A DNA stretch of 64,000 nucleotides from NCBI GenBank assembly GCA_021806645.1, contig JAJZQX010000011.1, positions 1-64,000 on the forward strand. The letters run 5' to 3'. The notes beneath the pieces are model-generated. The model saw only the letters and a program-made list of their open reading frames with translations, was not told the origin of the DNA and made no database searches. Origin of the DNA: Myxococcales bacterium. GTDB lineage: Bacteria > Myxococcota > Myxococcia > Myxococcales > Anaeromyxobacteraceae. The position numbers were made by a program, and so were the translations under genes. This document shows, piece by piece, positions 50,248-62,855 of this stretch; within the stretch, counting starts at the first letter, position 1; each line of letters opens with the position of its first letter.

Positions 50248-52536
50248 TCACTCCCCGCGCGCCACGGCGTCGGCGACCAGGGCCTGGCCGAGGGCCAGCC
50301 CGCCATCGCCGGGGGGGACGTGGCCGTGGAGGTATACCTTGAACGAACCGGACAGCTCCGTGGTGATTCGTTCGGCCAAAAAAGCGTTCTGGAAGCAGCC
50401 GCCGGTCAGGATCACGGGCAGGTCGCCGGCCCGTGCCGCCGCCGCGCGGACCAGCTCGGCCCCCCCGGCCGCCAGGGCGGCATGGAAGCGGGTGGAGATG
50501 GCCCCGGCGCCGGTGCCGTTGTGCAGGTCGGCCACCAGCGCCCGCCAGAGCGGCCGCAGGTCGAGCTGCGTGACCGGTCCCGAGCCGTCCAGCTCGAACG
50601 GATAGCGCCCGGGCTCCGCCTCGTCGGCGGCACCGTCGAGCGCCAGCGCCAGCTGCCCCTCGTGGCGGGCGACCGGCCGCGCCAGGGCCAGCGCGGCGGC
50701 GGCGTCGAAGGCCCGTCCGGCCCCGTGGGCCAGCGGCGCGTTGAACCGGCCGGCCAGCATGCGCCGCACCACCTCGACCTGGGCGGCGGGGACGCCGGCG
50801 AAGAGCGGCAGGTCGAGCGGGGCGTCACCGTCGAAGGCGTCGAGCAGCGCCGCCAGCGCCACCCGCCACGGCTCGCGGATGGCCAGGTCGCCGCCCGCCA
50901 GCGGCAGCGGGCGGAAGGTGGCCAGCCGCTCGAACCGCTCCGGCCAGCAGCGGAGCAGCTCGCCGCCCCAGGCCGCGCCGTCGGTCCCCAGGCCGGTGCC
51001 GTCCCAGCAGAGCGCCAGCACCGGGCCGTCGAGCCCGTGCTCGGCCATGGCCGAGGCGGCGTGGGCGTGATGGTGCTGCACCTCCACCAGCCGCGCCCCC
51101 AGCGCCGCGGCCCGCTCGCGGGCGTACCTGGTCGATAGGTAGAGCGGGTGCAGGTCGCAGCCGATCACCTCGGGCCGGAACCGGAGGAAGGTCTCCAGCC
51201 GGGAGATGGCCGCCTCGAAGGCCCCATAGGTCTCGAGGTTGTCGAGGTCGCCGACGTGTGGACCGAGCGTCGCCTCGTCGCCTCGCCCGAGGCAGCAGGC
51301 GTTCTTGAGCTGGGCCCCGACGCCCAGGGTGGGGCGCGCGAAGCGGCGCCGGACCCGCACCGGCCGCGGCACCCAGCCGCGCGAGCGGCGCAGGACCAGC
51401 GGCCGCCCCGCCACCACCCGCGCCACCGAGTCGTCGCAGCGCGAGGCGATGGGCCGGTCGTGGACCAGGAAGAGGTCGGCCACCTCGGCGAGGCGCGCCA
51501 GGGCGTCCCCGTCTTCGAAGGCGATCGGCTCCTCGGAGAGGTTGCCGCTGGTCATCACCAGCGGGCGTCCCGCCTCGGCCAGCAGCAGGTGGTGGAGCGG
51601 CGTGTAGGGGAGCAGCAGGCCGAGCCGGGGGTTGCCCGGGGCCAGCCCGGGGACGAGCGCCGTGCCGGGGCGCTTGCGGCACAGCACGATGGGGCGCTCC
51701 ACCGAGCCGAGCAGCGCCCGCTCCGCCGGCGCCAGCACCGCCACCTCGGCCGCCGCCTCGAGACTGGCCACCATCACCGCCAGCGGCTTCTCGTCGCGCC
51801 GCTTCCTGCGCCGCAGCTCGGCCACCGCGGCCGGCGAGGTGGCGTCGCAGGCCAGGTGGTAGCCGCCCAGCCCCTTCACGGCCAGCAGCTTCCCCTCGCG
51901 CAGCGCCGCGCCGGCCAGCGCCAGCGGATCGCCCGCCAGCGGCGCGCCGCGCCCGTCGAGCAGGGCCAGGCGCGGGCCGCAGGCCGGGCAGGCGTTGGGC
52001 TGGGCGTGGTAGCGCCGGTCGCGAGGATCGTGGTACTCGGCGGAGCACGCTTCACACATCGTGAATGCGGCCATGGTGGTGGCCGGCCGGTCGTAGGGGA
52101 CGCCCAGCGCGATGGTGAAGCGCGGCCCGCAGTCGGTGCAGTTGGTGAAGGGGTAGCGGAAGCGGCGGTCGGCCGGGTCGTCGAGCTCGGCGGCGCAGGC
52201 GGCGCAGGTGGCCAGGTCGGCGCCGATGGCGACCCGCGGCGCGCCGCCGGTCACGCTGGGGGCGATCTCGAAGGTGGCGGGCGGCAGGCCGGAGAGGGCG
52301 GTGACCTCGAGCCGCTCGATCCGGGCCGCCGGGGGCGGGGCCTCGGTCAGCCGCCGCTCCAGCGCGTCGAGCCGCTCGGGCGGGCCGAAGACCTCCACGG
52401 TGACACCCTCGCCGTCGTTCCAGACCCGGCCGGTGAGCTGGAGCGCCTCGGCTTCGCGGAAGACGAAGGGGCGGAAGCCGACCCCCTGCACGGTGCCGGA
52501 GACGGCGAAGCGGCGGCCGCGGGAGAGGTCGTGCAC
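50248..52536 (-). CDS. hypF: Carbamoyltransferase HypF
   Basis: 762 aa, normal size. Acylphosphatase domain (about 10-90: SGTVQGVGFRPFVFREA), two zinc-finger pairs (about 108-185: CAACAAEL, NCTDCGPR, CEACSAEY, ACPACGP), YrdC-like domain (about 200-385: VKGLGGYHLACDA, RRRKRRDEKPLAVM), then a Kae1-like domain (HHHAHAASAMAEHG, GGELL, LTGGCFQN). It makes carbamoyl-adenylate and transfers the carbamoyl group to HypE. GTG start (MHDLSRG). First of the Hyp core genes, 15 bp after the maturation protease. Confidence 0.96.
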   Translation of the reverse strand: MHDLSRGRRFAVSGTVQGVGFRPFVFREAEALQLTGRVWNDGEGVTVEVFGPPERLDALERRLTEAPPPAARIERLEVTALSGLPPATFEIAPSVTGGAPRVAIGADLATCAACAAELDDPADRRFRYPFTNCTDCGPRFTIALGVPYDRPATTMAAFTMCEACSAEYHDPRDRRYHAQPNACPACGPRLALLDGRGAPLAGDPLALAGAALREGKLLAVKGLGGYHLACDATSPAAVAELRRRKRRDEKPLAVMVASLEAAAEVAVLAPAERALLGSVERPIVLCRKRPGTALVPGLAPGNPRLGLLLPYTPLHHLLLAEAGRPLVMTSGNLSEEPIAFEDGDALARLAEVADLFLVHDRPIASRCDDSVARVVAGRPLVLRRSRGWVPRPVRVRRRFARPTLGVGAQLKNACCLGRGDEATLGPHVGDLDNLETYGAFEAAISRLETFLRFRPEVIGCDLHPLYLSTRYARERAAALGARLVEVQHHHAHAASAMAEHGLDGPVLALCWDGTGLGTDGAAWGGELLRCWPERFERLATFRPLPLAGGDLAIREPWRVALAALLDAFDGDAPLDLPLFAGVPAAQVEVVRRMLAGRFNAPLAHGAGRAFDAAAALALARPVARHEGQLALALDGAADEAEPGRYPFELDGSGPVTQLDLRPLWRALVADLHNGTGAGAISTRFHAALAAGGAELVRAAAARAGDLPVILTGGCFQNAFLAERITTELSGSFKVYLHGHVPPGDGGLALGQALVADAVARGE

Positions 52537-52551
52537 GGGTCGGGGCCCTGC

Positions 52552-53112
52552 TCAGGTGGGCAAGTGCTGCGGCCTCTCCCACCAGAGATCGGGCGGGAGC
52601 GGAGGGTCGCGCTTCACCGTGGCCACGCCCATGCCCTGCAGCGCGGCACGGACCGCCTCGACGGCCCCGTCGATGGCGCCGCGGACCTGGGGGGTGAGCC
52701 GGCAGCCGAACTCGATCGAGCCGGCCACCACGCCGACCAGGTTGATGACCGGCGGGGAGACGCCCTGGAACTCGGCGTGGAGGATCGACTCGCGCAGCCC
52801 CGGCTCGTGCGGGCTCATGGCCACCATGGGGCCGCGGTTGAGGATCCCCTTCTTGTCGTAGACCTTCACCTCGCCGGCCGTGCCGGTCCTGGTCTTGATG
52901 GCGTCCACCACCACCAGCCCCTCCAGCCCCATCATGTAGGCGGTCAGGTCGAGGCCGGGCGTGCCGCCGTCCACGACCGCCACGTCGTCCCCGGCCGCGT
53001 AGCGCGACTCGAAGACGCGCACCACGGTGGGGCCGATGGCGTCGTCGCCCTCGAGGACGTTGCCGATGCCGATGACGCTGAAGCGGGCCAGGCGCGCTCC
53101 TTCTCCCCTCAA
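52552..53112 (-). CDS. Hydrogenase maturation protease (HyaD/HybD/HoxM family)
   Basis: 186 aa by the longest frame, which would start with TTG at 53112. A CTG at 53091 gives the family-like start MARFSVIGIGNVLEGDDAIG and has AAGGAG five bases upstream, so I think it is more likely (179 aa). The Glu in LEGDDA and Asp in VVDGGTPGLDL and the His in SPHEPGL are the usual nickel ligands of the protease. It cuts the C-terminal tail from the [NiFe] large subunit after metal insertion. First gene of the maturation operon. Divergent from the M1 peptidase with 94 bp between. Confidence 0.88.
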   Translation of the reverse strand: MRGEGARLARFSVIGIGNVLEGDDAIGPTVVRVFESRYAAGDDVAVVDGGTPGLDLTAYMMGLEGLVVVDAIKTRTGTAGEVKVYDKKGILNRGPMVAMSPHEPGLRESILHAEFQGVSPPVINLVGVVAGSIEFGCRLTPQVRGAIDGAVEAVRAALQGMGVATVKRDPPLPPDLWWERPQHLPT

Positions 53113-53206
53113 CCCGGGAAACGAGGATCCCGCCGCCGGCGGACCGGTGGCGCGATCGCAGTATCACACGGCGAGCCGCCTTGGGGCGGAGTGCTAGAAA
53201 GACGGG

Positions 53207-55852
53207 ATGCTCCACGCCTTCCTCTTCGTCGCGCTCCTGGCCGCCGCCGGCCCCGCGGTCCGCCCGGCCGGAGCCCCGCGCCGCCCCGCCGCCGGTCCCT
53301 CCACCGCGCCGCCGAAGCTGCGCTTGCCGGCCACGGCGCGCCCCACGCGCGGGGCCGTCGAGCTCACCGCCGATCCGGCGTCGGAGCGGTACCACGGCGC
53401 GGTCCGCTACCAGGTGACGCTCACCGCGCCCAGCGCGGTCATCTGGCTCCACGCCGAGGGGCTGGAGATCACCCGCGCCACGGTGGGCGGGCGGAAGGCC
53501 AGGCCCGTCACCGCCCCGGGTGGCTTCCTCGGCCTGGTGCCGGGCCGGCCGGCGGCCGCCGGCGAGACCGAGGTGGCGGTGGAGTTCAGCGGCGCCTTCG
53601 ACCGGGTCCGCTCGCGCGGCCTCTACGCCGTCGCCGAGGGAGACCGCTGGTACGCCTACACCTTCTTCGAGCCCACCGACGCGCGCCGCGCCTTCCCCTG
53701 CTTCGACGAGCCGGGCCTCAAGATCCCGTGGCGCCTGACGCTCCGGGTGAAGCGGGGCGACCGCGCGTTCGCCGGCACGGCGGTCGCCCACGAGACGGCG
53801 GAGCCGGGCTTCACGCGAATCGACTTCGAGGAGACCCGGCCGCTGCCCCCCTACCTGGTGGCCTTCGTGATCGGGCCGTTCGACCTGGTAGACGGGGGCG
53901 TGGGTGGCGCGGCGCGGGTGCCCATCCGCTTCGTGGTGCCGAAGGGGCGTGGCGCCGAGACCCGCTACGCCGTCGAGGTCACGGCGCGAATCCTCGACGC
54001 GCTGGAGGTGGAGATCGGCCGCCCCCTCCCGTACCCGAAGTGTGACGTGGCGGTGGTGCCGCGCTTCTGGGGGACCATGGAGCATCCCGGGCTGGTGGCG
54101 CTGGGGCAGCCGCTCACCCTCATCCCGCCCTCCGAGGAGACGCGGCAACGGCGGGAGCGCTACGCCACCATCGCCATCCACGAGCTGGCCCACCTCTGGT
54201 ACGGCGACCTGGTGACCCCCGCCTGGTGGGACGACCTCTGGCTCAACGAGTCGTTCGCCACCTGGGAGGACGCCAACGTCACCGAGCGCTTCGAGCCGGC
54301 CTGGCGCACCCTGGCGACGGCGCGCTGGGCGAGGCGGGCCGCCGGGCTCGCCGCCGACGTGCTGCCGTCGGCCAAGCGGCTGCGCCAGCCCGTCACCACG
54401 CCCCACGACATCGAGGGCTCCTTCGACAACGGCATCACCTACGACAAGGGGGCCTCGCTGCTGACCATGTACGAGGGGGTCCTCGGCCGGGAACGGTTCC
54501 GTGCGGTGGTGAAGGCCCACCTCGAGGCCCGGGCCGACCGGGTGGCCACCAGCGAGGACTTCCTCGCGGCCCTCTCGGCGTCGGACGGCCCGAAGGTGGC
54601 CGTCTCCTTCAGGGGGTTCCTGGAGCAGCCCGGCGTGCCGCTCCTCAAGGCCAGCGCGACCTGCTCCGGGGGCCGAGCCCGGGTGACCTTCACGCAGGAG
54701 CGGTTCCTCGCCACCGGGTCGCGCGACCGGGCCACCCGCTGGACGGTGCCGGTGTGCGTGCGCGCCGGCAAGGGAGACAGGGAGGCCACCGTCTGCGGCC
54801 TCGTCGGTGCGCCGCGGGGCGAGCTGGCGCTCCCCTTCTGCCCGGACTGGTTCTGGCCCAACGCCGGTGGCACCGGCTACTACCTCACGGCGCTGGCGCC
54901 GTCCGAGCTGGCGCGGCAGCTGCCCCACCTCGCACTGGCCGAGAAGCTGGCGCTGGTCACCGACGTGGACCTGCTGGCGCGGCGCGGTGACCTGCCCCTG
55001 GCCGTCGCGCTCGGGCTGGTGGCGTCGCTGGCGGGTGATCAGGACCGGCTGCTGGTGGGTGGCTCGATCGTGCTGGCCGGGTTGATGGAGCCGACCCGGC
55101 TCGGTGACGCCGACCTGGCGCGCTGGCGCTCCTTCGTGCGGCGCACCTGGGGCGAGCGGGCCCGGGCGCTGGGCTGGCTGCCGCGCCCCGGCGACGACGA
55201 GGAGACCCGCGCGCTGCGCCTCCAGCTGGTGCCGCTGGTGGCCGGGCCGGGGGAGGAGGCGGTCCTGGCCGGCGAGGCGCTCGCGCTGGCGAGCCGCTGG
55301 CTCGACGACCGCCGGCAGGTGCCGGCCGAGGTGGCATGGCCAGCGCTCTCCGTGGCGGCGAGGCGCGGCGACAAGGCGCTCTTCGACCGGGTCGTGGCCG
55401 AGGCGGCCAGGACCACCGATCGGACGGAGAAGCAGAAGCTGCTGGCCACGCTGGGGGGCTTCGAGGACCCGGCGCTGGCCGGGGCGGCGCTGGCGCTGGT
55501 GACCGCGCCCGGGGCCGACCTGCGCGACACCGGCGCCATCCTCGACCGGCTGCTCGCCGGCCGGACCACCCGCCCGCTGGCCTGGCGCTTCCTCGTCGAG
55601 CACTGGTCCACGCTGGCACCGAAGCTGCGGGCCGACGAGGCCACCTGGCTCATCACCGCCGCCGCCGCGGTCGCCTGTGACCCGGGCCGGCGGACGGAGG
55701 TGGCCAGGTTCCTCAGGCCGCGCGCCGAGCGGTTCGAAGGGGCGCCGCGGGCGCTGGCGACGGCGCTGGAGGAGGCGGACGCCTGCGCCGCCGCAAGGGC
55801 CCGTCATCAGAAGGCGATTTCCGCCTTCCTGGCGCGTGCCGCGACGCCTTGA
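53207..55852 (+). CDS. M1 family zinc metallopeptidase (aminopeptidase N type)
   Basis: 881 aa. Signal peptide ([20 protein letters not shown]) with a Pro/Ala linker, so it is likely exported. The HELAH zinc motif (His325, His329) and Glu348 in [12 protein letters not shown] are intact. The upstream GAMEN site is GTMEH (289-293); Glu292, which binds the free N-terminus, is kept, but Asn is replaced by His. The preceding [20 protein letters not shown] is classic M1. The C-terminal half is an ERAP1-like helical domain. It removes N-terminal residues from peptides. It reads divergently from the hyp operon. Confidence 0.93.
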   Translation: MLHAFLFVALLAAAGPAVRPAGAPRRPAAGPSTAPPKLRLPATARPTRGAVELTADPASERYHGAVRYQVTLTAPSAVIWLHAEGLEITRATVGGRKARPVTAPGGFLGLVPGRPAAAGETEVAVEFSGAFDRVRSRGLYAVAEGDRWYAYTFFEPTDARRAFPCFDEPGLKIPWRLTLRVKRGDRAFAGTAVAHETAEPGFTRIDFEETRPLPPYLVAFVIGPFDLVDGGVGGAARVPIRFVVPKGRGAETRYAVEVTARILDALEVEIGRPLPYPKCDVAVVPRFWGTMEHPGLVALGQPLTLIPPSEETRQRRERYATIAIHELAHLWYGDLVTPAWWDDLWLNESFATWEDANVTERFEPAWRTLATARWARRAAGLAADVLPSAKRLRQPVTTPHDIEGSFDNGITYDKGASLLTMYEGVLGRERFRAVVKAHLEARADRVATSEDFLAALSASDGPKVAVSFRGFLEQPGVPLLKASATCSGGRARVTFTQERFLATGSRDRATRWTVPVCVRAGKGDREATVCGLVGAPRGELALPFCPDWFWPNAGGTGYYLTALAPSELARQLPHLALAEKLALVTDVDLLARRGDLPLAVALGLVASLAGDQDRLLVGGSIVLAGLMEPTRLGDADLARWRSFVRRTWGERARALGWLPRPGDDEETRALRLQLVPLVAGPGEEAVLAGEALALASRWLDDRRQVPAEVAWPALSVAARRGDKALFDRVVAEAARTTDRTEKQKLLATLGGFEDPALAGAALALVTAPGADLRDTGAILDRLLAGRTTRPLAWRFLVEHWSTLAPKLRADEATWLITAAAAVACDPGRRTEVARFLRPRAERFEGAPRALATALEEADACAAARARHQKAISAFLARAATP

Positions 55853-55885
55853 CCGGCCGCCCCGGCACGGGCACAACCTGTGGCC

Positions 55886-56500
55886 ATGCTCGCCAACCTC
55901 ACGGCCCTCGACGCCCTCGATCGCCTGCGGGCCGGTAACGTCCGCTTCGTCTCCAACGTCATCTCCATCGACTCGCTGGCCCGCCAGCTCGACCGCGGGG
56001 CGCTCAAGAAGGCGCAGGCCCCCTTCGCCATCGTGCTGGGCTGCTCCGACTCGCGCGCGCCAGCCGAGCTGGTCTTCGACCAGGGGCTGGGCGAGCTCTT
56101 CGTCATCCGCGTGGCCGGCAACGTGGTCTCCCCGTCACAGGTCGGCTCGGTGGAGTTCGCCGCCGAGCGGTTCGGCATCCGGCTGGTGGTGGTGATGGGC
56201 CACACCCAGTGCGGCGCCATCGACGCCACCATGGAGGCGGTGGAGCAGGGCTCCCCGCCGGCCTCGGACAACATCATGTCGATCGTGGAGCGGGTCCGGC
56301 CGGCGGTCGAGGCGGCGCGGCGGGCCGGCGGCGATCGCGAGACGGTGGCCCGCGCGGCGACCCGCATCAACGTGCAGATGGCGGTCCAGCACCTGCGCCA
56401 CGGCACGCCGGCCATCGAGCGGCTGGTGACGAGCGATGGGATGATGGTGATCGGCGCCGAGTATGACCTCGAGTCGGGGCGGGTCGAGTTCATCGGCTGA
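55886..56500 (+). CDS. Beta-class carbonic anhydrase
   Basis: 204 aa from ATG 55886; a GTG two codons earlier (55880) is possible. Zinc ligands Cys53, His106 and Cys109 and the Asp55-Arg57 dyad are visible in GCSDSRAPAELVF and MGHTQCGAI. It interconverts CO2 and bicarbonate. The sequence VSPSQVGSVEFAAERFGIRL links the two zinc loops as in Can/CynT proteins. It lies 33 bp after the M1 peptidase and 17 bp before a kinase, in the same direction. Confidence 0.93.
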   Translation: MLANLTALDALDRLRAGNVRFVSNVISIDSLARQLDRGALKKAQAPFAIVLGCSDSRAPAELVFDQGLGELFVIRVAGNVVSPSQVGSVEFAAERFGIRLVVVMGHTQCGAIDATMEAVEQGSPPASDNIMSIVERVRPAVEAARRAGGDRETVARAATRINVQMAVQHLRHGTPAIERLVTSDGMMVIGAEYDLESGRVEFIG

Positions 56501-56517
56501 CGGGCCGGGACCCTGGC

Positions 56518-58533
<2,016 letters not shown>

Positions 58534-58540
58534 CACCACC

Positions 58541-59731
58541 ATGCGGACCGAGAGCCGGGTGGTGATGCTCACCGACATGAAGGGCTTCACCGCCGCCACC
58601 AGCCGGCAGACGCGGGAGGAGAACGCCCGCATGCTCCGGCTGCACGACGCGCTCCTCTCGCCGGTCATCGCGGCGTTCGGCGGCCAGCGGGTCAAGTCGA
58701 TCGGCGACGCCTACCTGGTGCTCTTCGCCGCGCCCACCGAGGCGCTGCTCTGCGCGGCGGCCATCCAGGATCGGCTGGCCGACCACGCCCACCGCGCGGT
58801 GGAGAGCGAGCGGATCGAGGTGCGGATCGCGCTGGCCCTAGGCGACGTGCGGCTCGACGGCGGCGACGTCTTCGGCGAGGCGGTCAACCTGGCCGCCCGC
58901 ATCGAGGCCGAGGCGGAGTCGGGAGAGGTCTGGTTCTCCGAGTCGGTCTACTGGACGCTCGATCGCTCGCGCATCCCGGTCGAGGAGATGGGCTGGCGCG
59001 CCGTCCCGGGCCTGAAGGAGGAGGTCCGGCTCTTCCGCGTGGCGCGGGCGGTCGCGGAGGAGCCGGGCGACCCGCCCTACGCCGGCATCGGCCTCGACCT
59101 GGTGGCGGGGCTTCCGCCGCCGGTGCCCGAGAAGCTGCTGCGCGCCCGGGTGCGGCGCCGGCCGGCGCCGCTGGGGAGCGGGGCGCTGGCGCGCGTGGCG
59201 GTGCTCGCCCTGGTGCTCCTGGTGGCGGGCGCCGCGGGCTGGTGGTTCACCCTGCCGCCGGCCGAGCGCTGGACGCGGCTGGGGCGCTTCGAGGCGGCGC
59301 GCGAGGAGCTCGACAAGCTCGTCGCCAGGCACGGCGCCGAGGACGGCGAGGTGCTCTACCTGCGCGGGCTGCTGGAGCTGGCGCGGGCCGACGCCGGCGC
59401 GGGCGGCACGCAGCGGTCGGCGTTCCGCGACTGGGGCCGGGCGGTGGCGGCCGGCAATCGGGCCGCGCTCTCGGCGCTGGCGAGCCAGGGGCGCTCGGCG
59501 GAGTGCCTGCGCCGGCGGCTGGCGGCGCGGGCGCTGTGGGAGAGCCGCTCGCGCGAGGCGCTCGGGGCGCTGGAGGAGATCGCCGCGGCCGAGCCTCCGG
59601 CGCCGGCGCCGGTGGGTCCCATCGAGCGGCTCAAGCGGGCGGTGGCGGGCGACGGGCGGTGCGGGGCCGGCGACCTGGCCCGCGAGGCGGCCGAGGCCAT
59701 CGCGGCGGCCCGCCCGGCCCGGGCGCGCTGA
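58541..59731 (+). CDS. Class III adenylate/guanylate cyclase
   Basis: 396 aa starting 7 bp after the kinase. Cyclase domain at about 4-175: both metal Asp are present (Asp12 in LTDMKGFT and Asp56 in SIGDAYLV), and VNLAARIEAEA gives the transition-state Asn and Arg. A membrane helix follows at about 220-245 (VAVLALVLLVAGAAGWWF), then a helical C-terminal region with no clear domain. It makes cAMP or cGMP; the substrate-selecting residue is not evident to me. Coupled to the kinase, whose cyclase-like domain it resembles. Confidence 0.88.
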   Translation: MRTESRVVMLTDMKGFTAATSRQTREENARMLRLHDALLSPVIAAFGGQRVKSIGDAYLVLFAAPTEALLCAAAIQDRLADHAHRAVESERIEVRIALALGDVRLDGGDVFGEAVNLAARIEAEAESGEVWFSESVYWTLDRSRIPVEEMGWRAVPGLKEEVRLFRVARAVAEEPGDPPYAGIGLDLVAGLPPPVPEKLLRARVRRRPAPLGSGALARVAVLALVLLVAGAAGWWFTLPPAERWTRLGRFEAAREELDKLVARHGAEDGEVLYLRGLLELARADAGAGGTQRSAFRDWGRAVAAGNRAALSALASQGRSAECLRRRLAARALWESRSREALGALEEIAAAEPPAPAPVGPIERLKRAVAGDGRCGAGDLAREAAEAIAAARPARAR

Positions 59732-59754
59732 CGTTCACGCATCGTCAGTGGGAC

Positions 59755-60231
59755 TCAGGCGACCGGGTCGGGAGGTCCGCCATGGGTCTCGTGCGGCAGG
59801 CCGAAGCGGAGGTTCTGGATGGCCATGAAGACCTCGCGCAGGTAACAGAGCAGCGCCACCACGTAGGCGCACAGCGCCAGGATGAAGAGGACGGCCAGCC
59901 CGGCGCCGACGCGGGCGTTGAGCAGGTAGCCGACGAAGGCCACCGCGATCACCAGGCAGACCATGATGGCGCAGCTGATCCCGAAGGTGAGGGCGAGGTG
60001 GATCAGGCTGGCGCGGGTCGAGAGGGTCTGGAGCTCCTTGCGCGTGGCCTCCATCCGCTCCGGCGTGGCCGCGGCCAGCATGGCCTCGACCCGGCGGGCC
60101 CGGTCGACGATGCGGGAGAGCCGCTGGCTGAAGACCGAGAGCGTGGTCCCGACCGCGGTGAGGAGGAAGACCGGGGCGATGGCCAGCTGGATGGTGTGGG
60201 TGATGTCGGTGAGGAGGGGCTCGGGGTTCAT
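59755..60231 (-). CDS. DUF2721 family membrane protein
   Basis: 158 aa from ATG 60231 (MNPEPLLTDITHTIQLAI); a longer frame upstream has no signal. Three membrane helices are seen (about 10-32, 73-98, 105-130). IAPVFLLTAVGTTLSVFSQRLSRIVDRAR is the DUF2721 signature (split: PVFLLTAVGTTLSVFSQRL and SRIVDRAR). Function unknown; these are small inner-membrane proteins found widely in proteobacteria. It is convergent with the cyclase (23-bp gap) and divergent from ettA. Confidence 0.85.
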   Translation of the reverse strand: MNPEPLLTDITHTIQLAIAPVFLLTAVGTTLSVFSQRLSRIVDRARRVEAMLAAATPERMEATRKELQTLSTRASLIHLALTFGISCAIMVCLVIAVAFVGYLLNARVGAGLAVLFILALCAYVVALLCYLREVFMAIQNLRFGLPHETHGGPPDPVA

Positions 60232-60436
60232 GCTCGCGCAGCCTAGGAGCGGGCGCGGCCGGGCGCCAGTCCCATCACGGGCCGGTCGGGTCGGCCCGTT
60301 GCATGGAGGTGGCGCACCGGCCGGAGGGGGCGACGCCATGACTCAGGGTGCAAGGCGGCCCAGGTTCGGGCCGGGGCTGATTTCGAGTATATTCCCGCCC
60401 CCCGTCCCCCACCCCACCCCCCGAGAGCATGTCGCC

Positions 60437-62101
<1,665 letters not shown>

Positions 62102-62142
62102 CCGCGGGGCGCCTGGTGCGGCGACGCCCAGCGGTGCCGCCC

Positions 62143-62181
62143 GGGCCCGGCGATTCGCCCCTTTCCGCCCGGCGGCGCCTG
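62143..62181 (+). repeat. Left inverted repeat of the ettA-topA gap
   Basis: Its reverse complement starts CAGGCGCCGCCGGGCGGAAA and ends CGCCGGGCCC. It pairs with 62755-62796 over about 36 of 39 positions, with a 3-nt insertion in the right copy. Confidence 0.75.
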
Positions 62182-62754
62182 CCGGGGGCCCGGCGGGACG
62201 GAGCCGCTCCGGCCCTCGTGCTGCGCGACGCCACGAGGGCACCGCAGGCCTCGACGCGCTGCGAGTGAACATGACGGGCGGGGCTGCGGAAACTTGCTCC
62301 GCGCTCGCTGCGCGACGCGGAGCTTCGGACAGTCCTCGCCCCGCGCAAGGCAGCACGGCGCGCCGAGGCGCACGGTGCAAGGCCCGGCGCCGCTCCGCAA
62401 AGGGCCTCGCGTCCCGCCCGCCGGGCCCTTGGGCGGCGCCTCCCCGTGAAGGCGCCCCACGTCGCCCGGCGGTTCGGCGTCCAATCGCCCAGGCGCCGAA
62501 GTCGGGCGGGGCTGTCGCGCGAAGGCCCACTCGCCGAGCACGCCGGCGAGGAAGCGCTGCCGAGGCGCGCCAGGGTCCAGCGTGCGCGACGGCAACCGGA
62601 GCCTCGCCCGGGCCCGGTCGCAGACGTCGTAGGCGCTCCAGCGAGGCGACCTTTGCCGGCGCGCCCCGCACCTCCAGCGGGCCGCGCGCCGAGGCCGGTG
62701 AGCAACCGACCGCGCGCGCAGGCTGTGGGCCGGAGCGGGATAGCTCCCCGCCCG

Positions 62755-62796
62755 CAGGCGCCGCCGGGTGGAAAGGCGCGCCGAACCGCCGGGCCC
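62755..62796 (-). repeat. Right inverted repeat of the ettA-topA gap
   Basis: Starts CAGGCGCCGCCGGGTGGAAA and ends CGCCGGGCCC. Inverted relative to the left copy, about 574 bp between them. No target-site duplication is obvious beside either copy. Confidence 0.75.
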
Positions 62797-62855
62797 TTGG
62801 CAGGCGCCTTCGCTGGCTGCGGTCGCGACAGGCTGCCTCGCGGCGACCTGGCCGT

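Larger units (their letters stand above)
62102..62855. other. 754-bp non-coding stretch bounded by imperfect inverted repeats
   Basis: No convincing gene: the open frames have no recognisable domain and no RBS-supported start. A 39-nt segment at 62143-62181 and a 42-nt segment at 62755-62796 are inverted copies with about 36 matching bases and a 3-nt gap. A third shorter version of the CGCCGGGCCC core lies near 62420-62440, next to a GGCGCCT/AGGCGCC hairpin. This could be a decayed element carrying only its ends, or a family of GC-rich intergenic repeats. It sits between ettA and topA. Confidence 0.55.

Noticed and set aside
51148-54045. 965-codon open frame on the plus strand
   Set aside because: Antisense to hypF and the protease and then in a wrong frame across the M1 gene; no family features.
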